From NCBI GenBank assembly GCA_013373085.1, contig JABXIM010000156.1, forward strand, positions 1 to 51,456: 51,456 bases of DNA, given 5' to 3'. The DNA is from Oceanospirillaceae bacterium. GTDB lineage: Bacteria > Pseudomonadota > Gammaproteobacteria > Pseudomonadales > Balneatricaceae. The notes beneath the pieces were generated by a model, which ran no database searches, had not been told where the DNA came from, and saw only the letters and a program-made list of their open reading frames with translations. This document shows, in pieces, positions 24,892-33,738 of this stretch. The position numbers and the translations under genes are program-made. Positions within the stretch are counted from its first letter, which is position 1. Each line of letters starts with the position of its first letter.

Positions 24892-25317
24892 ATGAACAAC
24901 AGACTTGTAGGAATCGTGATGGCTGCGACACTTGCGGCCACGTCGCTTGCGGCGGATGAGCTGAAGTCCCGCCCCGCTCCGGAAGGCGCGCATGCTTACA
25001 TCATTTCGCCGCAGGATGGCGATACGGTGTCGCAGACGTTTACCGTCCGCTTCGGCCTCAGCGGCATGGGCGTGGCGCCCGCCGGCACAGACAAGGATGG
25101 CACCGGACACCACCACCTTTTGATCGATGTCGACACACCTCCGCCGCAAGATGCGCCGATGGACGCGAGCGTCAAGCACTTCGGCGCGGGCCAGACCGAA
25201 ACCGAACTGACGCTGCCGCCGGGCCAGCACACGCTTCAACTGATGCTGGGCGATATGAACCACGTGCCCTTCGATCCGCCGGTCCTGTCGGACAAGGTCA
25301 CCATTACGGTGGAATAG
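24892..25317 (+). CDS. DUF4399 periplasmic protein
   Basis: 141 residues from ATG 24892, preceded by AAAGGA; an earlier in-frame ATG (24838) lacks a site. A signal peptide ends about SLAADE. The single domain matches DUF4399: AYIISPQDGDTVSQTFTVRFGLSGMGVAPAG, then GHHHLLIDVD, then LPPGQHTLQLMLGDMNHVPFDPPVLSDKVTI. The HHH cluster and the beta-sandwich look suggest a possible metal or ligand site. Function is unknown in the family. The stop is 2 bp from the 3' end of the convergent acyltransferase gene. Confidence 0.85.
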   Translation: MNNRLVGIVMAATLAATSLAADELKSRPAPEGAHAYIISPQDGDTVSQTFTVRFGLSGMGVAPAGTDKDGTGHHHLLIDVDTPPPQDAPMDASVKHFGAGQTETELTLPPGQHTLQLMLGDMNHVPFDPPVLSDKVTITVE

Positions 25318-25319
25318 GC

Positions 25320-26354
25320 TTACCAGCCGATCAGCATCCGGCTGTGGCGTGGCGCCGCATGCCGGATTCCCCTTGCCACCACGTAGGTCAGTGCGGTGGC
25401 GACCACCAGCGAAAACAGCGTCGCCCCCAGGTTCACCCAGCCTGGCGGATGCAGGGTCCGCAGCCAGGGTACCAGGCGATCGTGCACTTCACTCAGCAGG
25501 AACGGATGCAGGAAATACAGCGCAAAGCTGGCAGCCGATATTTCCAGTAACAGCCGGTTAGTGGCTCTCAGACTGAGCCAGAAAGCCACCTCCAGCAGCA
25601 CGATGCACAGGCAGAGTTTCTGCAAGAACATCAGGTCGATGCCGTCGAACTCGAAGGGTGCTTTGTGGTAATTGGCCAGATGCGGGAATACCAGCGTCTG
25701 TAACACCACCATCAGCATCACGCCAAGCATCGCGCTCGCCGCGATCGGACGACGATAGCGGTTGAGGATCTCGTAATGCTGCGAATACAACATGCCCAGC
25801 ATGTAGAAAGGCGTGAAATACACCACCGACTGGGGAATATTGGCATTACCCAGGGGTCGGTGCAGCAGCATCGCCGCGATACAGAATTCCGCCAGCAGCA
25901 GCACCTGCGCCGCTGTGCTGGCGCGGATGTACAGCAGGTACAACGGCGATAGCAGGAACACCGACATGATGAACAGGATGTACCAGTGCGGGTAGAGCAC
26001 GTAGCCGTCATTCAGCTGCCAGTACAGGTTCATCGCGAACTTCTGCGCCGTCATATCCGCTTTACCGAGCCACGCCAGCATCATTGGCAACAGCGCGACC
26101 AGCGACACCACCAGAAACGGACAGAAGACGTTCCGTATCTTCTTGCGCATGAAAGCGCCGTATTCGAAACGCGGATAGAAAACCCGGTGGAAGAAGAAAC
26201 CCGAGACGAACACGAACAGGCCGGAGCCGCCGGCTATCAGGTTGAGCAACGCCACGGGGAAGGTGCGATCGACGTTGACCACCGCGTGACCGAGAATGAT
26301 CACCAGAATGGCCATGCCGCGAAGGTAGTCGAATTCGAGATAACGCTGTTTCAA
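25320..26354 (-). CDS. Acyltransferase-3 family membrane protein
   Basis: 344 residues with about ten membrane helices. N-terminal EFDYLRGMAILVIILGHAV carries the R...H signature of the acyltransferase 3 family (OafA, NodX, WecH), which O-acetylates or otherwise acylates sugars of surface polymers. The start is TTG 26354: a stop codon (TGA) lies immediately upstream and no later ATG would keep the conserved N-terminus. No glycosyltransferase or polysaccharide gene is near, so the acceptor is unknown. Confidence 0.85.
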   Translation of the reverse strand: MKQRYLEFDYLRGMAILVIILGHAVVNVDRTFPVALLNLIAGGSGLFVFVSGFFFHRVFYPRFEYGAFMRKKIRNVFCPFLVVSLVALLPMMLAWLGKADMTAQKFAMNLYWQLNDGYVLYPHWYILFIMSVFLLSPLYLLYIRASTAAQVLLLAEFCIAAMLLHRPLGNANIPQSVVYFTPFYMLGMLYSQHYEILNRYRRPIAASAMLGVMLMVVLQTLVFPHLANYHKAPFEFDGIDLMFLQKLCLCIVLLEVAFWLSLRATNRLLLEISAASFALYFLHPFLLSEVHDRLVPWLRTLHPPGWVNLGATLFSLVVATALTYVVARGIRHAAPRHSRMLIGW

Positions 26355-26526
26355 TCAGGGAACCCGGCGCGCCGGACGGCGCAGACATTGAGTGGACACT
26401 AGAAGCCGATGCCTGAATCGTCACTGAAGGCGGCACGACAACACGCCCCCGCAGGGCGGCGCCGTATCGCGATTGTATAGCAACGCCGCGAATTTGGAAG
26501 TGGGGCTGCCATTAATTTCCCGATTG

Positions 26527-26532
26527 ATTATA
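26527..26532 (-). promoter_or_regulatory. TATAAT -10 hexamer in the region upstream of the acyltransferase
   Basis: A perfect TATAAT on the leftward strand lies 173 bp ahead of the acyltransferase start, with no convincing -35. The surrounding 295-bp intergenic region (26355-26649) shows nothing else. Confidence 0.25.
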
Positions 26533-26649
26533 GGGGAATCCGCATGCAGGCAGCCTGCCGTCGTCGATGCGGTTGCGTGATGCCTGCAGCAGACCGGAAT
26601 CTCTGACCGTTGCGCCCACACATCGCTTCACCCGTCCCGCACCTCATGC

Positions 26650-27063
26650 TCACTCCGGATACTGATCGAAGTGCGGCGCCCGCTCGAGGCTGTCGTCATC
26701 CCAGACCGCACGGTTGGCGCAGAAGATATGGGCCTGGGGCCGCAACCCGGGATCGTCGTCCAGGCTACCCGCTGGCACCAGCAGGTAGCTGCCATCCTTG
26801 CCAACGTGCGGCAGCGGCGAGCCGCAGTTGGTGCAGAAGCTCTTGCCGAAGCGATCGGCGCCCGTCAGGTCGAAACGGCGCACCTGATCCTCGCCCCCAA
26901 GCCACTTGAGCTGATCAGGCTTGCAGAACAGATTGCTGACATGCGCCGAGCCGCTGGCACGCTGACAGCGGCTGCAGTGGCAAAGAATGAAACGCTTGAA
27001 AGGCCCCTGGATCTCGAATGTCACAGCGCCGCACAGACAGTGTCCATGGATAATGTCAGTCAT
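26650..27063 (-). CDS. GFA-family (CENP-V/GFA zinc fold) protein
   Basis: 137 residues, start ATG 27063 after GGAGGAA. Zinc-binding cysteines are in the family order: GHCLCGAVTF (Cys9, Cys11), ILCHCSRCQRASGSA, and SFCTNCGSPLP. Proteins of this fold include glutathione-dependent formaldehyde-activating enzyme, but most members, including those of this short type, have no proven activity. It lies 18 bp behind the AAA+ ATPase gene on the same strand and is probably co-transcribed. Confidence 0.88.
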   Translation of the reverse strand: MTDIIHGHCLCGAVTFEIQGPFKRFILCHCSRCQRASGSAHVSNLFCKPDQLKWLGGEDQVRRFDLTGADRFGKSFCTNCGSPLPHVGKDGSYLLVPAGSLDDDPGLRPQAHIFCANRAVWDDDSLERAPHFDQYPE

Positions 27064-27081
27064 GCAGATTCCTCCTGTGGA

Positions 27082-28557
27082 TCAGTCGGCAGGCTGCGCC
27101 CGGTCCCGCGCCCAGTGTCTCAATTGCGCAACCGGCTCGGCCATCAGCACGGACAGCGGCCGGGTGGCCTCGAGTTCCGCCAGCAGCGCGGCATCGTCCA
27201 GCGCACCACCGGCGGCATGGGCGGCATAGTAGGCCGAAACCACCGCCTGCTCGATCTCGGCCCCGGAAAAGCCGCGGGTTGCCGCCACCAGCTGCGCCAG
27301 ATCGAACTGGTCCGGCTCGGCATCGTGGCGGCCAAGATGGATACGCAGAGCCGCTTCCCGGGCGGCCTCTCCCGGCAGGTCGACGAAAAATACCTCGTCG
27401 AAACGCCCCTTGCGCACCAGCTCCGGCGGCAGCGCCTGGATATCGTTGGCGGTGGCGACGACGAACACCCCGCCCCGTTGCTCCGCCATCCACGTCAGCA
27501 GCGCGCCGAGTATCCGTTTCGAGGTACCCTGGTCGCTGTCGCCGCTGGAAAAGCCCTTTTCGATCTCGTCGATCCAGAGCACGCAGGGCGCCATTACCTC
27601 GGCAGTGGCCAGCGCCTCGCGCAGATGCCGCTCCGACTCGCCGACGTATTTGTCGTACAGCGCGCCGGCATCGAAGCGCAGCAGCGGCACGCCCCAGGCG
27701 CCGGCGACCGACCGTGCCGCCAGGCTCTTGCCGCAGCCCTGCACTCCGAGCATCAGCACCCCCTTGGGCCTGACGCCACTGGGCAGACTGGCCTCACCGA
27801 GAAAGAAGGCACGGCGACTGGCGAGCCATTGCTTCATGCGGGTGAACCCGGCGACCTGCCCGGGATCGACGGTTTCATACTCGAACTGCAATACTCCGCC
27901 CCGGCTCAGCAGCCGGTACTTGGCGTCCATCACCGTCGGCAGATCCGACTCGGTGATGGCGCCATCGTCCTGGATGGCGTTGCGCGCCAGACGCCGGGCG
28001 TCCAGCCGGCCAAGCCCGGTGAGATTCCGCACCAGCATCTCGAGCGCTCGACTGCTGGTCTTGACCTGACTGCCGCTTTGCCGGGTCCAGACGCGCGCTT
28101 CATCGCGCACGATCTCCTTGAGTTCGGTCTCGTCCGGCAGCGCCATCTGCAACCGGGCGCTGTGTTTTTCCAGCTCGGCGGGAATCCTGACCTCGTGGCT
28201 GACCAGTACCAGGGTATGACAATCGTCAAGCACGATATCCTTGAGCAGGCGTATATGCAGCGGATCATCAAGGAAGGGGTGCAGGTCCGCCAGCAAATAC
28301 ACGCCCGGCACGTCCACCGAGCGTATATGCCCCAGCGCGTCGCCGGGCTTGGCGAGCATCCGCTGCGGCGGCATCGGCCGGTCGAGCCGCGCCAGTCCCT
28401 CGGTCAGACTCCACTTGAACAGCGGTCGTCCACAATGTCGCACCTGGTCGCACAGCAGGCTTTCGACCCGCTGTTCGTCGTGGCTGCTGATCGCAATCAG
28501 CGGTATGCGCGCGCGCAGCAGCGCGGCTATGTCCTGCGTCTGGGAATGGATCGACAT
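27082..28557 (-). CDS. Ycf46-like AAA+ ATPase
   Basis: 491 residues. The N-terminal half (1-230) is a degenerate nucleotide-binding-like domain with IPLIAISSHDEQRVESLL, as in cyanobacterial/plastid Ycf46 proteins. The C-terminal AAA+ module has Walker A GVQGCGKS (271-278), pore-loop-like YDKYVGESERHLREAL, Walker B VLWIDEIEKG (Asp330, Glu331), sensor-1 ATAND (about 370) and arginine finger RKGRFDEVF (about 382-385). It resembles the FtsH/proteasomal ATPases but lacks a protease domain or membrane helix, so it would be a soluble remodelling factor of unknown substrate. In cyanobacteria the homologue has been linked to CO2-use regulation; that need not hold here. Confidence 0.88.
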   Translation of the reverse strand: MSIHSQTQDIAALLRARIPLIAISSHDEQRVESLLCDQVRHCGRPLFKWSLTEGLARLDRPMPPQRMLAKPGDALGHIRSVDVPGVYLLADLHPFLDDPLHIRLLKDIVLDDCHTLVLVSHEVRIPAELEKHSARLQMALPDETELKEIVRDEARVWTRQSGSQVKTSSRALEMLVRNLTGLGRLDARRLARNAIQDDGAITESDLPTVMDAKYRLLSRGGVLQFEYETVDPGQVAGFTRMKQWLASRRAFFLGEASLPSGVRPKGVLMLGVQGCGKSLAARSVAGAWGVPLLRFDAGALYDKYVGESERHLREALATAEVMAPCVLWIDEIEKGFSSGDSDQGTSKRILGALLTWMAEQRGGVFVVATANDIQALPPELVRKGRFDEVFFVDLPGEAAREAALRIHLGRHDAEPDQFDLAQLVAATRGFSGAEIEQAVVSAYYAAHAAGGALDDAALLAELEATRPLSVLMAEPVAQLRHWARDRAQPAD

Positions 28558-28622
28558 CCTGATCGGACCCTCGAATCAACTCGTTACCAATCGGCCATGA
28601 GCCCGGCGGGCCTGGCAGCCGA

Positions 28623-29540
28623 CTACTTCAGGCGGCCATTTTGCGGCCACTCCGGCGCTTTCAGCGACTCGCCGGCGTATCCCGGGACTGCAAGGAAGCG
28701 CCGCCCGGCATTCCAGTCATCCAGCGCCGAGCGGATGGTCTGCTCGCGATGGGCGACGAAATTCCACCAGATCTTGACCGGCTCGGCGAACGGCATGCCG
28801 CCAAGCACTATACCGCAACTGTCCGGCGCCAGCGCAATATCCAGGGCGTCTCGTTGGCCGCCGAGGTAGCAGAGCGTCCCCGGGGCCAGTGTTTCCCCCG
28901 CGACCTGCAGGCTGCCGCGCAACACCGTGATCGCATGTTCGAAATCGGGATCGAGTTTAAGTCGCGTGCCGGCTTCGGTCGTACTCGACAGCTCGGCGGC
29001 GAGCAGCGGCGAATGGCAGCGGGCCGGCGAAACCAGGTGGTCATAGGCGCCCATGATGACCTTTATCCGCACGCCGTCGACCTCGGTTTCCGGCAGTTCG
29101 GCATAGTGCTCGAACGCAGGTTCGCAGCATTCCGACGAGGCTGGCAGCGCAACCCAGAACTGCGCGCCCAGCATGCAGTCGCCGCGATCCGGCGGGCTTT
29201 CCTCGGAATGGGCGATGCCGGCACCTGCGGTCATCAGGTTGAGCTGGCCCGGCTCTATACGCTGCCAGGAGCCCAGGCTGTCCTTGTGCAGCAGCTCGCC
29301 TTCCCGCAGCCAGGTCACCGTTTGCAGTCCGATATGGGGATGTGGAGCGACATCGACACCCTTGCCGGCGTCGAAACGGACTGGCCCGATCAGGTCGAGA
29401 AAGCACCAGGGCCCGACCATCCGCCGTGCACGCTGCGGCAATAGCCGGTTGACGATCAGTCCGCCGCCAAGGTCACTGGCACGGCCGTGCAGCAGGTTCA
29501 TTTGTGGCTCCGCAGCCCGGACCGTTCCCGGAATGGTCAT
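28623..29540 (-). CDS. Pirin-family protein
   Basis: 305 residues, start ATG 29540 after GGAGGAT at 9-nt spacing. Bicupin. The N-terminal cupin carries the pirin metal-site motif APHPHIGLQTVTWL and EGELLHKDS, followed by LNLMTAGAGIAHSEESP with His and Glu ligands. The C-terminal cupin (about 190-290) includes ITVLRGSLQVAGETL. Bacterial pirins such as YhhW can show quercetinase activity and bind Fe(II). The physiological role is unknown here. Divergent from the DUF1499 gene with 69 bp between. Confidence 0.9.
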   Translation of the reverse strand: MTIPGTVRAAEPQMNLLHGRASDLGGGLIVNRLLPQRARRMVGPWCFLDLIGPVRFDAGKGVDVAPHPHIGLQTVTWLREGELLHKDSLGSWQRIEPGQLNLMTAGAGIAHSEESPPDRGDCMLGAQFWVALPASSECCEPAFEHYAELPETEVDGVRIKVIMGAYDHLVSPARCHSPLLAAELSSTTEAGTRLKLDPDFEHAITVLRGSLQVAGETLAPGTLCYLGGQRDALDIALAPDSCGIVLGGMPFAEPVKIWWNFVAHREQTIRSALDDWNAGRRFLAVPGYAGESLKAPEWPQNGRLK

Positions 29541-29609
29541 GGTCGAGATCCTCCACCCGTTTGCGTATGCTTTAAGGATAGAAGCCGACCCACGGTGGGG
29601 AAACGTGTG

Positions 29610-30041
29610 ATGGGACGATTGAGCCTGCTGCTACTGATGGCGCTGCTGGCCGGTTGCGGCGGCCGCGTGCCCGAAACCCTGGGCCTGCAGGATGGCCGAC
29701 TGGCGCCCTGCCCCGGAACGCCGAACTGTGTTGGCAGCGAGTATCCGCAGCACGACAGCCATATCGAAGCATTGCGCTTCGACGATGCGCCCGCTGAGGC
29801 CTGGCAGCGCCTGCAGCGAACCGTGCGCGAAGACGGCGGCCATATCGAACAGCTGAACGAGCGCTATCTTTGGGCAACCTGGCGCAGCCGGCTGTTTCGA
29901 TTCGTCGACGACGTCGAGTTCCGCCTCGAACCGGAGCGGCGGCGCATCGAGGTCCGATCCGCCTCCCGCATCGGGCACTGGGACCTCGGCGTCAACCGCG
30001 AACGGATCGAGCGGCTCCGTGCCCGTTTCCGGCACCCCTGA
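29610..30041 (+). CDS. DUF1499 lipoprotein
   Basis: 143 residues from ATG 29610, after GGGGAAA. Signal sequence MGRLSLLLLMALLAGC with lipobox LAGC. The mature part has the DUF1499 marks: CPGTPNCVGSEY near the N-terminus (conserved Cys pair), FVDDVEFRLEPERRRIEVRSASRIG, and DLGVNRERIERLR at the end. Function is unknown. A longer reading of the frame starts inside the divergent pirin gene and is not supported. Confidence 0.88.
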   Translation: MGRLSLLLLMALLAGCGGRVPETLGLQDGRLAPCPGTPNCVGSEYPQHDSHIEALRFDDAPAEAWQRLQRTVREDGGHIEQLNERYLWATWRSRLFRFVDDVEFRLEPERRRIEVRSASRIGHWDLGVNRERIERLRARFRHP

Positions 30042-30048
30042 ACGGACG

Positions 30049-31335
30049 TCAGCCCATCAGCGCCGGCAGCCAGAGCGCTATCTGCGGCACCACCATTAGC
30101 AACAGCGCGAACAGTAGCATGATCAGTGCGTACGGCAGCGCGCCCCACATCACGTCCTCGATGCCGCCGCCGTCCTTGCGCACGCTCTGCACCACGAACA
30201 GATTCATGCCGACCGGCGGCGTGATCATGCCCAGCTCGCACATCACGACGATGAACACACCGTACCAGATCGGATCGATACCCATCGCCATCACGATCGG
30301 ATAGGTAACCGGAATGGTCACCACCTGCATCGACAGCACGTCCATAAACATGCCCAGCACCAGGTAGAAGACCATCAGTATCAGCAGCAGCGAAAGCGGC
30401 GACAGGCCGAAACCGGTGACCCAGGCGGTCAGGTCATCGATGATACCGGTGATGCTGACGCTGAGGTTCAGCAGGAAGGCTGCGGTGATGATCAGCAGAA
30501 TCATGCCGGTAATGCGCGCGGTCTGCAGGAAACAGGCCTCGAGCAGTTCGCGGCTGAAGCGACCGTTGCGCCAGATCAGCAGCAGCGCGGCCATAACGCC
30601 GAGCGCCGCCGACTCGGTCGCCGTTGCCACGCCCGAGTAGATGCTGCCCATGACAATGCCGAAAATAACCAGCGGCGGCAGCAGGTGGCGCGATGCGGCC
30701 AGCTTCTGTTTCAGCGACAGCGACTCTCCTTCCCGCTGACCACGGTTTGACCAAAGAATGAAAACCATGAACAGTCCGCTCAGCAGCAGACCCGGCAGCA
30801 GGCCGGCGACAAACAGCTGGCCGATGGAGTTGTTGGTGATCGAGCCATACACCAGCAGATTGACGCTCGGCGGGATCAGGATACCGAGGGTGCCACCGGC
30901 AGCGAGGCTGCCGAGCGCCTGGCGCATCGGATAGCCACGGGCTTCGAGCGGCGGCAACGCCACCGTGCCGATGGTCGCGGCGGTCGCCACCGATGAGCCT
31001 GAGGTGGCCGAGAACAGCGCACAGCAGCCGATATTGGTATGCAGCAGCCCGCCGGGCAGACGTCCAAGCCAGACGCTCAGGGCCTGATACATGCGATCGG
31101 CGATACCGCTGCGCAGCATCAGCTCGCCGAGCAGCACAAACAACGGAATAGCGGTGAGGATATGCTCGTTCTGCACGCTCCACACCACCGCCCCGGCCGA
31201 CTGGATGAAGGGCCAGCCAAACACCAGCAGGCCGGACAGGACACCAACGGCCACCAGACTGACCGCGATCGGGATGCCGATCAGAATCAGCGCCAGCATC
31301 AGCGCAAAGCCGAGGAAAACCAGGGTAATGGTCAT
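30049..31335 (-). CDS. dctM: TRAP transporter large permease, DctM subunit
   Basis: 428 residues with about twelve membrane helices. N-terminal GFALMLALILIGIPIAVSL, then HTNIGCCALFSATSGSSVATAATIGTVALPPLEARGYP (family signature), and near the end CELGMITPPVGMNLFVVQSV. It forms the sodium-coupled transport channel. The start overlaps the dctQ stop by 4 bp (ATGA). It works with DctQ and the periplasmic DctP encoded just upstream. The substrate is an organic acid or similar anion by family, not identifiable further. Confidence 0.92.
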   Translation of the reverse strand: MTITLVFLGFALMLALILIGIPIAVSLVAVGVLSGLLVFGWPFIQSAGAVVWSVQNEHILTAIPLFVLLGELMLRSGIADRMYQALSVWLGRLPGGLLHTNIGCCALFSATSGSSVATAATIGTVALPPLEARGYPMRQALGSLAAGGTLGILIPPSVNLLVYGSITNNSIGQLFVAGLLPGLLLSGLFMVFILWSNRGQREGESLSLKQKLAASRHLLPPLVIFGIVMGSIYSGVATATESAALGVMAALLLIWRNGRFSRELLEACFLQTARITGMILLIITAAFLLNLSVSITGIIDDLTAWVTGFGLSPLSLLLILMVFYLVLGMFMDVLSMQVVTIPVTYPIVMAMGIDPIWYGVFIVVMCELGMITPPVGMNLFVVQSVRKDGGGIEDVMWGALPYALIMLLFALLLMVVPQIALWLPALMG

Positions 31336-31937
31336 GCCGTAACCTCCTTGCCCGGCGCAGCGTCGGTAACGGGGTCAGCCAGGCCACGCTGGCGCAAGTC
31401 GTCCAGTTCATCACGCAGTTCGTCGTCCAGGCCCCGGGGGCCGTAATCGCGGTCGAAATCGGCGCGCCGACCGACCCACAACAGCCAGATCCCCCGTAGC
31501 ATCAGCACCAGCGTCGTAAGCGCAAACAGCACCAGCCCGGCGAACCAGGCGGACTGCGGATAGATCAGCGGTGTCGCCCAGGGGGTCGCCGCCGTACTGC
31601 CGTAATCGAGGGTTTCCCGGATCACGATCCAGGCCATGCCGCAGAGCAGCAGCGCCAGACCGGTCATCAGCAGTGTCGCCAGCAGATTCAGGCCGGTCCG
31701 CAGGCCCCTGGGCAGCTTGCGATGGATAAGGTCAATGCGAATATGGCTGCGATCCAGCAGGGCCAGCGTAAAGGCGATGGTCGATCCCACCGCCAGAGCG
31801 TAGCCGCCCAGCTCGTCGACGCCCTGCAACGAAGTACCGAACAGCTTGCGCAGCAGGGTTTCCAGGGTCACCGCCAGCGCCAGTAGCAGGAAGATGGCAC
31901 CAAACAGATTCGCGGCGATACGTTCAGTCGCTTTCAT
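31332..31937 (-). CDS. dctQ: TRAP transporter small permease, DctQ subunit
   Basis: 201 residues from ATG 31937; the frame runs back into dctP but the family N-terminus MKATERIAANLFGAIFLLLALAV begins here. Four membrane helices (about 10-35, 45-65, 88-112, 135-160). The motif GVDELGGYALAVGSTIAFTLALLDRSHIRIDL is typical of DctQ. The C-terminal 35 residues are charged and cytoplasmic (DELRDELDDLRQRG), longer than in many DctQ proteins. Lies 49 bp after dctP and overlaps dctM. Confidence 0.9.
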   Translation of the reverse strand: MKATERIAANLFGAIFLLLALAVTLETLLRKLFGTSLQGVDELGGYALAVGSTIAFTLALLDRSHIRIDLIHRKLPRGLRTGLNLLATLLMTGLALLLCGMAWIVIRETLDYGSTAATPWATPLIYPQSAWFAGLVLFALTTLVLMLRGIWLLWVGRRADFDRDYGPRGLDDELRDELDDLRQRGLADPVTDAAPGKEVTA

Positions 31938-31986
31938 GGTTGTCTCCCGTCCGCCCGGCCGCAGCCGGACGGTCGTCTGGCATCGA

Positions 31987-33024
31987 TCAGAGGCCGAGCT
32001 TGTCGCCGAACGCGGCGCGCCAGTCGCTCGAACACTCGGGGTTGGACTTGTCGCAGACCTCGGCCCAGGTTGGGTAGGAGATCGTCTTGACCGCATCACG
32101 CACCAGCGCGATGTCCTGATCGGTCACCGGCACCTCGGTCAGATCGAACGGCTTGTTGTATTCGCATGGCGTCTCGCCGACATTACAACGCTGGGCATCC
32201 TCGAACAGGTCCTCGGAATACTGCCAGATATCATCGGTTAGCTCGGCGAACGCAGTTTCGAGCTTCTCCTGCTGCGCCAGTGTCAGCTTGTTCCAGGTAT
32301 CGAGGTTGATGCCGTAACCGTTGATCGCCATCTGGAACGCCAATGGCAACACGTGGGTGGTGACTTCCGGCCAGCCGGCGCTGTTGGCCGAGCTCGGTCC
32401 GGTGATGGCACAGTCAACGACGCCCAGCGCCAGACTCTGATGCACCTCGCCGAAGCTGAGCGGAACCGGAATACCGCCGGCCGACTCGACCACCTTGGCC
32501 AGGTTCTGGTCGTAAACCCGCACCTTTAGCCCCTTGATGTCGGCGAGTTTCTCGATCGGTGCGTTACAGAACAACACCTGCGGACCGAAGGGCCAGATAC
32601 CCAGCAGCTTGGTGTTGAAGCGCTCCTGCAAGCGCTCGTCGACCGCCGAACCGAATGCCTCGACCGTTTCCCGGCCGGCCGCGTAGGTCGGATTCATGCC
32701 GACGAGATCCAGTCCCAGAATCGTCGGCTCGTCGCGGGAGACCTGGGAGAAGCGCAGCGATACCACGTCGAACAGTCCGGATTTGAGCGTCCGCAGCTCC
32801 TCGACATCCTTGATGCCGGTCGAGTCCAGCGGCTTGAAGTTCACCGCCAGCGGCAGGCCTGTACGCTCGGCAAGCGTCTCGAAGAAAGGCTTTTCCTTTT
32901 CCTGCATGATCAGCCCGGTCGCACTGGGCTGGCCCAGAACCTTGAATTCGATGGCTTCGTCCGCCTGGACACCGGTGGCCGCCAGTCCGGTTGCGAGCAG
33001 CGTGGTCAGGATCGCTTTCTTCAT
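31987..33024 (-). CDS. dctP: TRAP transporter periplasmic solute-binding protein, DctP
   Basis: 345 residues with a cleavable signal peptide (MKKAILTTLLATGLAATGVQA). DctP-family body includes LKVRVYDQNLAKVVESAGGIPVPLSFGEVHQSLALGVVDCAITGP, in which the Arg of KVRVY normally binds the substrate carboxylate. The C-terminal third has Cys pairs (CNVGETPCEY, CDKSNPECSS) that could form disulfides. Start ATG follows GAGGGGAAG. First gene of dctP-dctQ-dctM. The ligand is unknown. It has a long A/T-rich leader region (33090-33190). Confidence 0.92.
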   Translation of the reverse strand: MKKAILTTLLATGLAATGVQADEAIEFKVLGQPSATGLIMQEKEKPFFETLAERTGLPLAVNFKPLDSTGIKDVEELRTLKSGLFDVVSLRFSQVSRDEPTILGLDLVGMNPTYAAGRETVEAFGSAVDERLQERFNTKLLGIWPFGPQVLFCNAPIEKLADIKGLKVRVYDQNLAKVVESAGGIPVPLSFGEVHQSLALGVVDCAITGPSSANSAGWPEVTTHVLPLAFQMAINGYGINLDTWNKLTLAQQEKLETAFAELTDDIWQYSEDLFEDAQRCNVGETPCEYNKPFDLTEVPVTDQDIALVRDAVKTISYPTWAEVCDKSNPECSSDWRAAFGDKLGL

Positions 33025-33146
33025 TATCTTCCCCTCATCTTCAGATCGTTGGACGGCCAGCGGCCGTTGTAGATGGAGGGAGCAATCGCCATGCCAATAA
33101 TAAATTAATGAATTATGAATAACCTAAACCGCACACCTTAAGGCTT

Positions 33147-33166
33147 ATTGAATCACATAATTCAAT
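33147..33166. promoter_or_regulatory. Inverted repeat upstream of the TRAP operon
   Basis: ATTGAAT-N6-ATTCAAT is a perfect 7-bp inverted repeat in an A/T-rich stretch of the 284-bp region between dctP and the divergent SMR gene. It looks like an operator for a dimeric regulator; which one is unknown. Confidence 0.4.
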
Positions 33167-33308
33167 ATTCCATATTCACAATAAGGAAAAAGCTGCACCA
33201 GCATCGTGCACCCGCGCTCCGAATTGCGCCACAGCAGAGCGAGGAGTAGCATGCCTGCCTCGGGTCCCGCTTTCGGGAGCGTTTTCTGGTCCACTGGCAG
33301 GTATCGGT

Positions 33309-33638
33309 ATGCACTGGCTCTATCTGATGATCGCGATCGTGGCCGAGGTGATTGGCACCTCAGCCCTGAAAGCCGCCGACGGCTTCACCCGCCCCGGGCC
33401 GTCAATGCTTGTCGTCGCGGGCTACAGCGTTTCATTTCTGTTCCTGTCGATGACGCTGCGTACCCTGCCCGTGGGCATTGCCTACGCGGTCTGGTCCGGC
33501 GTCGGCGTGGTGCTGGTAACGCTCGTCGCCTGGTATCTTTTCAAGCAGCAGCTGGATCTGCCGGCACTCATCGGCATTGGCCTCATCATGGCCGGCGTAC
33601 TGGTATTGAATCTGTTCTCCAAGGCTTCGGTGCACTGA
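33309..33638 (+). CDS. Small multidrug resistance (SMR/EmrE-type) efflux protein
   Basis: 109 residues, four membrane helices. The essential membrane Glu is in IVAEVIGTSALKAADGFTRPGPS, helix 2 has YSVSFLFLSMTLRTLPVGIAYAVWSGVGVV, and helix 4 ends GIGLIMAGVLVLNLFSKA. This is the EmrE/QacE/SugE family pattern; the helix-2/3 sequence AYAVWSGVG with ALKAADGFT points to the EmrE/QacE side rather than guanidinium exporters. It would act as a dimer exporting cationic compounds by proton exchange. Single gene, divergent from the TRAP operon. Confidence 0.92.
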   Translation: MHWLYLMIAIVAEVIGTSALKAADGFTRPGPSMLVVAGYSVSFLFLSMTLRTLPVGIAYAVWSGVGVVLVTLVAWYLFKQQLDLPALIGIGLIMAGVLVLNLFSKASVH

Positions 33639-33738
33639 GCGCGTGAAGCCTGAAGGTAGTGCCTGGACGGGACAGATGGCTTCAAGTGATTCAGAAATTT
33701 GATAAAGTTTTGTAGCAACGACTGAACAGGATGGTTCG

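Noticed and set aside
26671-28869. 732-codon open frame on the plus strand
   Set aside because: It is antisense to the GFA, AAA+ ATPase and pirin genes, which have clear domains and ribosome-binding sites. Its product is Arg/Gln/His-rich low-information sequence typical of high-GC shadows.
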